Assembly (NCBI GenBank): GCA_903958395.1
Contig: CAJBSZ010000506.1
Coordinates: forward strand, 1 to 39,764
Direction of reading: 5' to 3'
Length of the DNA stretch: 39,764 nt
From: an uncultured bacterium
Lineage (GTDB): Bacteria; Verrucomicrobiota; Kiritimatiellia; CAIKKV01; CAITUY01
The position numbers and the translations under genes are program-made. Below, in pieces: positions 25,836 to 33,658 of this stretch. How positions within the stretch are numbered: the first letter of the stretch is position 1; the number at the start of each line of letters is the position of its first letter. A model generated the notes under the pieces. It was given only the letters and a program-made list of their open reading frames with translations. It searched no databases and was not told the DNA's origin.

Positions 25836-28800
25836 ATGAAAAGGCTTGCACAGGGCGGAAGGACGAAGAGAGGGCGGGATGGCACGTGCAACCGGCTGAC
25901 CGGCGCCTGCCTCCTGCTGGCGGTATTGGCCGCGGGCCTGGGCGCCTTCCCGGCGTGGGCGTATTACGATGGTTTCGAGGACTACACGAACGGGATGACC
26001 TTCCTGACGTCCACCAACGGCTGGCAGGCCTCAACGGTGCAGGTTCAGGTTCAAACCAATATCGTCTGCGAGGGAACCAATGCGGTCATGTCTCCGGCGT
26101 CGACGGTGCTGACCAACGCGGTCACGCCGGATATCGCGGCCGCGAGCGTATTGTGGACCGACTACCGGGTTAAGCCGCCGCTGGGCGGCGCGCCCGATGC
26201 CGGGACCTGCACGTCCGCGTCCGATAGCCTGCGACTCTACTTCGACATGACGGGCTACATCAACGTGGACAGTAACCGCACGTGGGTGCAATGCGCCGCC
26301 AACGTGATGGGCGTTCCCGTGCCCGCGATTACCACCCAGTGGGCCCGGGTCAGCGTTTGCGTGGACTATGCGCGGAGCAACGCAACGGTATTCCTGAACG
26401 GCGAACTCCTGCGCACCAACATCCCCATGCCGGGCGCCACGGCCACCAACTACACCCGTGTCTTCTGGGATAACAGCGGCTCGCAGACCGGGTTCCTGGA
26501 TTCGGTGTCCATTACCAACATCTGGCCGGCCTTCGAAACCAACGGGCTCACCGACCTGGACGACGATGGCATGCTGGATGCCCAGGAGATCCAGCAGTAC
26601 GGGAATGTGTCGGCCTACCGCCGCTTCAACCTGCTCGCGACCGCCACCAACGTGACGTTGCAGGCCCCGGGCGGCGGCACCGTGAGTCCCGATACGGCAT
26701 TCACGGTTCGGCCCGGCGAGGGAACCAACTTCACGGCGGCGGCGGCGGCGGGCTATCATGTCTGGGATCTGCTGACCAATGAGGTGTCGGTGGGGGCGGA
26801 ACTGGCGGGGCGGTATACGGCGCTGGCTGGGTACACGAACAACGCCATCACGACCGATCTGGCCATCGCGGTGCAGTTCAAGACCAATCCGGTTTTTCAT
26901 GTGGTTTCAACCAACCTGACCTTGGGCGTGCCGGGCGGGGGCACGGTGGCGCCGACCACCAATGCCGACTTTGCGGTTCTGCCTTACACGGGCACCAATT
27001 TCACGATTGATGCCAATGCTGGGTATCATGTCTATGATGTTCAGACCAACGGGGGCACGGTAGGGGCGGCCCTGTTTGGGAAATATACCGCCCACGCCAC
27101 CTACACCAACAGCTCCATTACCTCCGATACGACGGTGACGGTGCAGTTCAGGACGAATTTCGTGGTGACTTCGTCGGCGGGGACAGGGGGTAGCATCACG
27201 CCCTCAGGGACGACGGTCGCTTATCCTGGAACCAACCTCACCTTCGCCATCACCTCGTCACCCGCATATGTGGTGGCGGCGATCACGAACAACGGCACGC
27301 CGGATGTCAGTTACGCCGGACAGAAGGTTGTTTCGTACCCGTTGGACAATGTCCAGGCCAATACCGGTCTGCAAGTGACGTTCAGTTACACCAGCAACCG
27401 AACGGTGGGCGTCAGTGGCGATTACCCGACGCTCGGCGCGGCGACGGCCGCGGCGTTGGCGGGGGATACGATCCAGGTGTCGGACGGGACCTACACCCTT
27501 TCGGCGCCGGTGGTGATTACGAATAGGATTACCCTGCTGGGCAACACGAATTCACCTGCGAGTGTGTGGGTGCAGGCACCGACCAGCGGTACGGATCTGG
27601 ACTGCTTCCATGTGCGGACGAACAATGTGGCCATCTCGGGGTTCCTGATGACGGGGGCGACCAACGGCGCGGTGGGCGAACCGGGCGCGATCAACGCGGG
27701 GATCATGGTGGGGAACGATACGGTGTCGAACCAGATGGCGGCGGTACGGGTGCTGACGAATCTCGGGACCGGACTGTTCCTGTACAACCAGTTCAGCAAC
27801 TGCGCGCACGGGGTGTATGTGTGGGGGGCGACGAACTGCACGGTGGCCCAGAGCGAATTCCTGGGCAACACGACGGGCGTGTGGGCGCGGTTGACGACCG
27901 ATGCGCGGTCGAACTGGTGGGGCGCGGCGTCGGGCCCAGGCCCGGTGGGGCCGGGCACGGGCGACCTGATCAGCAGCAACGTGCTCACCATGCCCTGGTG
28001 GAAGGACGCCGCGCGCTCGGCGCGGGTGATCTACGACGCGGCGGGCTTGCAGGCGACATTGGACCTGGCAGCGGACGGGGATGTCGTCTGGACGACCAAC
28101 GGAACTTATGCCGGTGATATCACCATCGGCCAAGCGGTAAGCTTCCTCACGGACTTCGCCGTGGCCGGACAGCTCACGTTCAACGATAACGCTACCCTGG
28201 TCACGGCGGTGGGCTGCTCGAACGCGGTGGTGGCCGCCGGGAGCACCGTCACGCTGGATGGCGGTTCGCTGACCGCCACCAACCTGGCCATCGGGGCGGG
28301 CGGGTTCGTGCAGGGCGTGAATGGCGCGATGCTGACGGCTGACGGCTTGACGTTGACCGGGAGTTTCACGGCCGATCAATACTGGGCCACGCTGGTGGCC
28401 GTCACGCTGAACTTCGCCGACGGATTCGAGTCCTACGCGACGGGGACGCGGTTGCAGGCAATGGGCGTTTATGGCTGGAGCGCCACGGCCGCCGGGGTAG
28501 CCATCCAGACGAATTACGCCGCGAGCGGGACGAAGGCCGTGTTCCTGCCCCCTGACACGGAGGCCAACGTGACGGTGGACACCGCCGCCAGCCGGATCTG
28601 GACCGATTACCAGTGTCTGCCCATGCTGGGGGGGGCGCCGGAATACGCCGCCACGAGTAATCAGAGCATTCGGCTGACTTTCGACGCCGACGGCTGGTTG
28701 ATGGTGGAGTCCTCGAATGGTTGGCGGACCTGTTCCAATAACGTCTTGGGTGGAGTGGCGCCAAAGGCTTCCAACGACTGGGTCCGGGTGAGCGTGTTCC

Positions 28801-29081
28801 AGGACTACGTGGCTCGCCAGGGAGCGGTCTTCCTTGACGGCATCCTTCTGAGCGAACAGGTGCCGTTCGTCGGAGACAGCGTCACGGGTTACACCAAGCT
28901 GCGGCAAATCAACACCGGAACCGAGAGCAACGTGTACGTGGATGTGGTGAGCATCGGCACGAACACGCCTGCGGGCCTGACGGTGGATCTGGATGGCGAT
29001 GGGTTTGCTGATGCGTTCGAGGTGCAGACGAGCGGAAATATCACGATGTTCCCACGGGGGTCGGTTTACAAGATACGCTAG
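25836..29081 (+). CDS. Large secreted modular protein: duplicated jelly-roll/EF-hand ends, three B-repeats, beta-helix
   Basis: A 1081-residue protein with GGGAGGG before its ATG and a signal peptide ending AWA at about residue 42. Module 1 (44-255) is a LamG-like beta-sandwich starting YYDGFEDY and closing with a calcium-binding loop, DLDDDGMLDAQE (240-252). Next come three 75-85-residue repeats (about 265-520) of the InlB-B/bacterial-repeat type, each with GGGTV or GGSI and AGYHV-like cores. A right-handed beta-helix follows (about 525-800; GDYPTLGAATAAALAGDTIQ). Module 2 (860-1075) repeats module 1 and again ends with a calcium loop, DLDGDGFADAFE. No catalytic motif is recognised. It follows the 23888 gene by 37 bases and probably shares promoter B. 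A glycan-binding or adhesin role is inference. Confidence 0.75.
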   Translation: MKRLAQGGRTKRGRDGTCNRLTGACLLLAVLAAGLGAFPAWAYYDGFEDYTNGMTFLTSTNGWQASTVQVQVQTNIVCEGTNAVMSPASTVLTNAVTPDIAAASVLWTDYRVKPPLGGAPDAGTCTSASDSLRLYFDMTGYINVDSNRTWVQCAANVMGVPVPAITTQWARVSVCVDYARSNATVFLNGELLRTNIPMPGATATNYTRVFWDNSGSQTGFLDSVSITNIWPAFETNGLTDLDDDGMLDAQEIQQYGNVSAYRRFNLLATATNVTLQAPGGGTVSPDTAFTVRPGEGTNFTAAAAAGYHVWDLLTNEVSVGAELAGRYTALAGYTNNAITTDLAIAVQFKTNPVFHVVSTNLTLGVPGGGTVAPTTNADFAVLPYTGTNFTIDANAGYHVYDVQTNGGTVGAALFGKYTAHATYTNSSITSDTTVTVQFRTNFVVTSSAGTGGSITPSGTTVAYPGTNLTFAITSSPAYVVAAITNNGTPDVSYAGQKVVSYPLDNVQANTGLQVTFSYTSNRTVGVSGDYPTLGAATAAALAGDTIQVSDGTYTLSAPVVITNRITLLGNTNSPASVWVQAPTSGTDLDCFHVRTNNVAISGFLMTGATNGAVGEPGAINAGIMVGNDTVSNQMAAVRVLTNLGTGLFLYNQFSNCAHGVYVWGATNCTVAQSEFLGNTTGVWARLTTDARSNWWGAASGPGPVGPGTGDLISSNVLTMPWWKDAARSARVIYDAAGLQATLDLAADGDVVWTTNGTYAGDITIGQAVSFLTDFAVAGQLTFNDNATLVTAVGCSNAVVAAGSTVTLDGGSLTATNLAIGAGGFVQGVNGAMLTADGLTLTGSFTADQYWATLVAVTLNFADGFESYATGTRLQAMGVYGWSATAAGVAIQTNYAASGTKAVFLPPDTEANVTVDTAASRIWTDYQCLPMLGGAPEYAATSNQSIRLTFDADGWLMVESSNGWRTCSNNVLGGVAPKASNDWVRVSVFQDYVARQGAVFLDGILLSEQVPFVGDSVTGYTKLRQINTGTESNVYVDVVSIGTNTPAGLTVDLDGDGFADAFEVQTSGNITMFPRGSVYKIR

Positions 29082-29116
29082 CCGCCCTGGACTTGGGTTT
29101 CTTGATTCTATTCTCC

Positions 29117-29136
29117 ACCGGCCAAGGCTGGCCGGT
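29117..29136 (+). other. Perfect 8-base-pair hairpin between genes
   Basis: ACCGGCCA, loop AGGC, TGGCCGGT: a perfect stem just after the modular protein gene and 71 bases before GH115. The bases after it (TCGAAGG) are not a U-run, so it is a poor intrinsic terminator. It could protect the 3' end of the upstream message or separate the two cistrons. Confidence 0.45.
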
Positions 29137-29207
29137 TCGAAGGCGATCCAAACAGGTCGTGTTTTGCCCCTCACTGTTGTACGGTCGAAGTCTCAGGGAG
29201 TTTGTCC

Positions 29208-31781
29208 ATGGTGCAACCTTGCGTGAAAGGAACTGTCGTCGGGTTGGGGGTTCTGGTCGCCGGGGTGCTGCACGCGGGCGAGCCGATGGTGGGCGCGGAT
29301 TATCGGGAAGGGGATTTCAAGCTCGTGGCCGGGGGCCGGGCGACCCCGATCTATGTGGATGCGGCCGACTTGAAGGTCGTCCACATTGCGGCCGGCGATT
29401 TCGCCCAGGACGTCCAGCTTGTGACGGGGCAGAAACCCCGGTTACTCGACGACGCCAAGGCCTTGCCGTCCGTAGTGGTGTTGATCGGCACGCTTGGGCA
29501 CAGTGCGGTCATTGATTCCCTGGTGCAGGCGAAGAAGCTTGACGTGGCCCAGGTCGCGGGGCAGTGGGAGACGTTTCTCATCCAGGTTGTCGCCGATCCG
29601 TTGCCTGACGTGAAGTCGGCGCTGGTGATTGCGGGGTCGGACCGGCGCGGGACGGCGTTCGGCGTTTATGAGATGTCCGAGCAGATCGGCGTTTCGCCCT
29701 GGGGCTGGTGGGCGGATGTGCCGCCGCGCAAGCAGGGAAGCCTGATGGTCCGTGCCGGGCTGCACCGGCAAGGGCCGCCCTCGGTGAAATACCGAGGCAT
29801 TTTCATCAACGACGAGGACTGGGGTTTGTTCCCATGGGCCAGCACGACATTCGATCCGGAGTTGGGGAACATCGGCCCGAAGACCTACCGGAAGGTGTTC
29901 GAGTTGTTGTTGCGGTTGAAAGGCAACCACATTTGGCCGGCCATGCACCGCGGCACGACGGAGTTCGGAAGCATCCCGGGGAATGTGACGCTGGCGGATG
30001 AGTATGCGATTGCCGTGGGGGCCTCGCACTGCGAGCCGATGTTGCGCAACAACGGGTACTGGCCCGAGACCAATGGCGTGTGGCGTTATGACACCAACCG
30101 CGAACGGGTGTTGGGCTATTGGGAGGAGGGGGCACGGCGGCATGGCCCGTATGAATCGGTCTGGACGCTCGGCATCCGGGGGATTCACGACACCTCCATG
30201 AAAGGCCCGCCCGACACGCCATCGCGGGTGAAACTCGTCGAGAAGGTCTTCGCCGACCAGCGGGACCTTCTCCGCAAATACGTCAATCCCGACCTTGACA
30301 AGGTCGCTCAGTGCTTCGTGCCCTACAAGGAGGTGATGGGGCTTTATCAGGCCGGGATGAATGTCCCTGACGACGTGACGCTGATCTGGGTGGACGACAA
30401 CTTCGGCTATTTGCGCCAGCTCAGTAATCCGCGGGAACGGGCAAGGAAAGGTGGGGCGGGAGTGTATTATCACCTCTCGTACCTCGGGGCGCCGAAGCCG
30501 TATCTGTGGCTCTGCACGACGCCCCCGGCGCTGGTCTGGGCCGAGATGACCAAGGCCTATGCCTATGGAGCGCAGAGGATCTGGGTGGCGAATGTCGGCG
30601 ATATCAAGCCCTGCGAGCTCGGGATGGACTTCTGGATGCGTCTGGCGTGGAATGTGAACGCCTATGGGGCCGATGTGCAGATGAGTTTCTTGAGGGAGTT
30701 TTCCACGCGGATATTCGGCGCGGAGCATGCGGCTGAGATCGCCGGCATCCTGGATGAGTATTACCGGCTGGCGGTCATCCGGCGGCCGGAACATTTGAAT
30801 GGCGCTCATTTCAGCGCGACCTACGGCGAGAACGAGCGGATGCGGCAACGGTACGGGCAGGTTCTGGCCCGCGCGGAGGCGGTCGAGCCGACGCTGGCGC
30901 CGGAGTTGAAGGATGCGTATTTCCAACTGGTCCTGTATCCCGTGCGGATGCTCTCGTTCGTGGGACAGGCCTGCATTGCGGCTGACAAGGCCGGGAAGAA
31001 AGAAAGTGGCCCTCATGCCGCTCTCGTGAAGGAACTGGTCGCCCGCGTGCGGGCGGAGACGGATCGTTACAACCAGCAGATTGCCGGGGGCAAGTGGAAG
31101 GGCATGATGACGGTTTCGGGCCGGACCAGCAAGGATTGGCTCGGAGATGGCACGCCGCTGATCCAGAACGGCCGGCGTACCGGGGATGCCAAGGCGAAGG
31201 CCGAAGGCTTTGTCGCCATCACGGCGGCGAATTTCTCCCGGTCCATTCCCCGTCATGGTGCGGCGTGGCAGGCGATTCCAGGCCTGGGGCGCACGGGCTC
31301 CGCGATTACCGTTCTCCCGTTCGACCAGCCCAGCCGCTTAACCGATTTCAGTAGCGAGTCGCCCGCCGTCGAGTACGCCTTCTCGACCAGGACGGCCTCC
31401 GAACCAGCGACCTTGCACTTCCAGTGTTTGCCGACGCAGCGCATCCACGAGAATCGGAGCATGCGGTTTGCCGTCGCCGTGGATTACGGGACACCGCAGG
31501 TTTTGGATTACCAGGAGAGCGGCGGTGCGAACGGGCAGAGCGGGGAAGAGTGGGGGACCCGCGTGCTGGCCAATGTGGCATCGGTTTCCTGCAAGGCAAA
31601 ATTGCCGGCGGGCGATCACACACTACGGGTCTGGATGGTGGATCCGGGTGTCGTGCTCGACAAGATCATCATTGATCAGGGCGGCCTGCAGTCAACGTAT
31701 CTCGGACCGCCAGAGACCGGAAGGAGAGGAGGAATGGGTATTGGGTGCAGATCAATGAAAACAGGAGGGCAAGGAGGATGA
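29208..31781 (+). CDS. GH115 alpha-glucuronidase
   Basis: An 857-residue exported enzyme. ATG 29208 is preferred to the TTG at 29202 because GGGA lies eight bases upstream. The N-terminus is a signal peptide (MVQPCVKGTVVGLGVLVAGVLHAGEP). The family pattern is clear: a first domain with DLKVVHIAAGDFAQDVQLVTG and GSDRRGTAFGVYEMSEQIGVSPW; the barrel with VKYRGIFINDEDWGLFPWAS, LLLRLKGNHIWPAMHRGTTEF and VTLIWVDDNFGYLRQLS; and a C-terminal beta-sandwich ending in DPGVVLDKIIIDQGG. GH115 enzymes remove 4-O-methyl- or unsubstituted glucuronic acid alpha-1,2-linked to xylan and similar glycans. The last 20 residues run past the usual family end into the ribosome-binding site of the broken gene that follows. 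No regulon box lies directly upstream, so it may be read from promoter B. Confidence 0.92.
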   Translation: MVQPCVKGTVVGLGVLVAGVLHAGEPMVGADYREGDFKLVAGGRATPIYVDAADLKVVHIAAGDFAQDVQLVTGQKPRLLDDAKALPSVVVLIGTLGHSAVIDSLVQAKKLDVAQVAGQWETFLIQVVADPLPDVKSALVIAGSDRRGTAFGVYEMSEQIGVSPWGWWADVPPRKQGSLMVRAGLHRQGPPSVKYRGIFINDEDWGLFPWASTTFDPELGNIGPKTYRKVFELLLRLKGNHIWPAMHRGTTEFGSIPGNVTLADEYAIAVGASHCEPMLRNNGYWPETNGVWRYDTNRERVLGYWEEGARRHGPYESVWTLGIRGIHDTSMKGPPDTPSRVKLVEKVFADQRDLLRKYVNPDLDKVAQCFVPYKEVMGLYQAGMNVPDDVTLIWVDDNFGYLRQLSNPRERARKGGAGVYYHLSYLGAPKPYLWLCTTPPALVWAEMTKAYAYGAQRIWVANVGDIKPCELGMDFWMRLAWNVNAYGADVQMSFLREFSTRIFGAEHAAEIAGILDEYYRLAVIRRPEHLNGAHFSATYGENERMRQRYGQVLARAEAVEPTLAPELKDAYFQLVLYPVRMLSFVGQACIAADKAGKKESGPHAALVKELVARVRAETDRYNQQIAGGKWKGMMTVSGRTSKDWLGDGTPLIQNGRRTGDAKAKAEGFVAITAANFSRSIPRHGAAWQAIPGLGRTGSAITVLPFDQPSRLTDFSSESPAVEYAFSTRTASEPATLHFQCLPTQRIHENRSMRFAVAVDYGTPQVLDYQESGGANGQSGEEWGTRVLANVASVSCKAKLPAGDHTLRVWMVDPGVVLDKIIIDQGGLQSTYLGPPETGRRGGMGIGCRSMKTGGQGG

Positions 31782-32545
31782 GGCGATCGTGGTTGAAAAT
31801 CGTTTTCTGTGCGGCTCTCTTTGCCGCGGGTAGCGCGGTCTCCGCCGGTAGTGGGGGCGGGGCGTTTGCTGGGCGATGACGACCATTATCATATCGAGAA
31901 CTCCACGTTGCGGGAGAACGCCCGTGGCCGCGACGCGCTGGACTGCATCGCCGCCGCCAAGTGGGCCTGGAAGACGGCCATCCTGGCGGCGGGTATCCTC
32001 AAGACCGACGCCGCCCGCTCCGCCACATGGCAGGAGCGGCTCGACAAGATTGTTCCTTACTACCGAATGCCCGATGGGACCTACGGCTCCATTCTCGCCC
32101 GCAAGAGCGAGGGTGAACCCGGAGTGCTTCAGCAGCACAAGGAATGGAACCATTTCCCGATCGATATAACGGATGAGTTCAATTTGTGCTCGCCCCCCGA
32201 GGAGCGCGAGCGGGCTTTTCGGTCAACGGGTGGATTCCCGGGCAATCTCGAGCATCTGCTGGCGATCGCTCCTAACGAATGGCAGGGGTTGGGGTGGGGG
32301 TCGCCCCATCCCTGGCTCTATTATCAGGCGCGCAAAGCGTGTGGCAGCGAGGTGACGGGAACCAACGGCGTGCGGGAGAATGCAAAGTGATGAACCCCTG
32401 GCCGGGCAGGAAGTTGAAAGTCTTTGAGGTCCCGGGCGGGAGCGAGATCCAGGCGCCACGGGTAGGCGAGACTGACCGGTACGGGTTTGCCGCGGCGGCT
32501 GGACGCGAATATCGGATCGAGGCCGTGCGGTCCCCTGGAAAATGA
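31778..32545 (+). pseudogene. Remnant of a GH95-like glycosidase (paralogue of 35220-37631)
   Basis: The segment starts with GGAGG and a good signal peptide (MRRSWLKIVFCAALFAAGS...) that hits a stop at 31879. Homology to the 35220 gene resumes in another frame with YHIENSTLRENARGRDALDC and runs through PYYRMPDGTYGS and EFNLCSPPEERERAFRS to about 32350. It then jumps, in a third frame, to the last 45 residues (GECKVMNPWPGR...GREYRIEAV). Compared with the intact copy, roughly 540 central residues and then about 85 more are missing, with two frame changes. The remaining parts are still well conserved, so the decay looks recent. A functional protein is unlikely. Confidence 0.85.
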
Positions 32546-32584
32546 GAGGGCGGGAATCATGTGAGGGAGATTGACAGTTACGAT

Positions 32585-32656
32585 GACGTGGGGAGAATGT
32601 GAACATGTATAAAGCAGGGCGGTTTCGATGGTCGCTAGCGTGTCTCGGCATGGTGA
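32585..32656 (+). repeat. Direct repeat, copy 1 (leader and signal-peptide start)
   Basis: GACGTGGGGAGAATGTGAAC, then ATG and the first 15-17 codons, match bases 32949-33020 with few changes. The repeat covers the ribosome-binding site, the start codon and the signal-peptide start of two fragment genes 364 bases apart. Confidence 0.75.
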
Positions 32657-32754
32657 TTGCAACATTGGCTCTCGCTGCGTCCGTCTTCTCTGTGTCTGCG
32701 CCTCAAGCCTGGTACTCCAGGCGGGTGGTGAATCTTTCCAACATGTCAGGATAA
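32605..32754 (+). pseudogene. Signal-peptide fragment of a lost exported protein (49 codons)
   Basis: An ORF with a good ribosome-binding site and a plain signal peptide (MYKAGRFRWSLACLGMVIAT...) that stops after 49 codons. Its first 17 residues nearly equal those of the fragment at 32969, but what follows the signal does not match it. It is the start of a gene whose body has been deleted. It could still be translated, but no function is visible. It was not in the ORF track because it is short. Confidence 0.7.
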
Positions 32755-32860
32755 CACCAGTTGTTTTTGAGACACTGCACAAGAGAAGACAGAGATTCCC
32801 GATTTGCAGTGATATTGCAAAGAGGGAACCTGTATGGTTCCTCCGGAACTGTCAGCTCCG

Positions 32861-32919
32861 AAAAATGCAAAATATTGCCGTTTTTGTCCATTGAGAAGCG
32901 CCGCTCTCCAGCATAGGCT
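32861..32919 (+). promoter_or_regulatory. Regulon promoter C (inside the fragment region, ahead of the SASA/GH95 genes)
   Basis: An upstream box AAAAATGCAA (32861-32870), then GTCCATTG (32886-32893), TTGAGA as -35 (32891-32896), a 17-base spacer and TAGGCT as a weak -10 (32914-32919). Spacing matches promoter A exactly at both boxes. The next start codon is that of the broken propeller gene at 32969, but the promoter could still drive the intact genes from 33659 onward. Confidence 0.7.
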
Positions 32920-32948
32920 ATGACAAACACGGTGTGCTATGCCGGAAC

Positions 32949-33020
32949 GACGTGGAGAGAATGTGAACATGCATAAAGCAGGGCGGTTTCGATGGTTGCG
33001 AGTGTGCCTCGGGATGGCTA
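32949..33020 (+). repeat. Direct repeat, copy 2 (leader and signal-peptide start)
   Basis: GACGTGGAGAGAATGTGAAC followed by ATG and the signal-peptide start; matches 32585-32656. The repeat suggests that two related genes once stood in tandem, or that one leader was duplicated. Confidence 0.75.
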
Positions 33021-33226
33021 TCGGGGCGTTGCTTCCCCTGGTGGCGACGGCGGGTACCCAAAGCACGAATTCCACGGAGGATTTCGAGCGGCGGCTTGCC
33101 GCGGAAGCCGCAGGGGCACAGGCCAGCGCCCCCAAAAGTTCCTGCCCCACGCGCTTTGAGCCGTTCGTCTGGCCGGATGAGGCCCCTGAGGATTGTCCGC
33201 TTCCCAAATGCGTGAGCGCCGAATGA
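32969..33226 (+). pseudogene. Truncated paralogue of the beta-propeller protein (85 codons)
   Basis: The start at 32969 begins a signal peptide (MHKAGRFRWLRVCLGMAIGA...), followed by a linker and FVWPDEAPEDCPLPKCVSAE, then a stop. It matches the intact protein at 18951 in VWPDNAPVDCPFPK and, after skipping about 50 residues, in DPLPKCVSAAP. The two matched segments are joined at a short shared PxPK sequence. Everything beyond is gone. It is the first ORF after promoter C and overlaps the next fragment by ATGA. It is probably not functional. Confidence 0.8.
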
Positions 33227-33639
33227 TTTTCGAGCGCGCGAGCTACCCCGATCCGGCGCGGATGATGGCGAACCTCCACGCCCGCAACCTGAGGCTGATC
33301 ATCTCGGTGGGGCCGGGGTTGCAGGACTGGCAGCAGTGTGGCACGTGGACGGGGGGGAGGTCGGCCCTGACGTTAAACCTCAATCGCTTCATCATCAAGC
33401 CGGGCCAATATGAGGTGCGGTTTGAGCCGGTGGCCGGCAAGATACGGATTGCCAAGGCAGTCCTGTTGTATGAAGGGGATGAGGCGTTGCCGGACATGCT
33501 TGTGAAAACCGGTGAACACGCGTTCAATATCAATCGCACAGCCCAGGTAACGGAAGAGACCAGTTCGGTGTTGGATATTCGATTTGATGTCGCGGAGAGT
33601 GTCGGGACCGTGCGGATCAGGCCTGCTTTGGCGGAATAG
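33223..33639 (+). pseudogene. Fragment: GH31-like piece joined to a C-terminal beta-sandwich piece
   Basis: The first 45 residues, MIFERASYPDPARMMANL and ARNLRLIISVGPG, match the loop and strand of the GH31 barrel where the family has F-x-x-A-R-x-P-D-P and L-x-V-W-P. After about 33357 the sequence changes to a beta-rich tail (FIIKPGQYEVRFEPVAGK...TVRIRPALAE) such as ends many glycosidases; I do not recognise its family. The GH31 piece is not from the intact GH31 gene at 20336. The ORF seems to be a join of the remains of two genes. It ends 19 bases before the SASA gene. Confidence 0.65.
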
Positions 33640-33658
33640 ACAGGAAAGCGAGGGGATC

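Noticed and set aside
27552-29174. 540-residue minus-strand ORF
   Set aside because: It is a shadow of the GC-rich modular protein gene; the product has no domain and biased His/Arg/Pro content. The plus-strand frame has a signal peptide and repeats.
29202-29215. GTCCATGG before GH115 as a fifth regulon box
   Set aside because: It differs in the last two bases, overlaps the start codon and has no -10 at the required distance.
29442-31256. 604-residue minus-strand ORF
   Set aside because: Lies fully antisense to the clear GH115 gene; its composition is that of a reverse-frame shadow.
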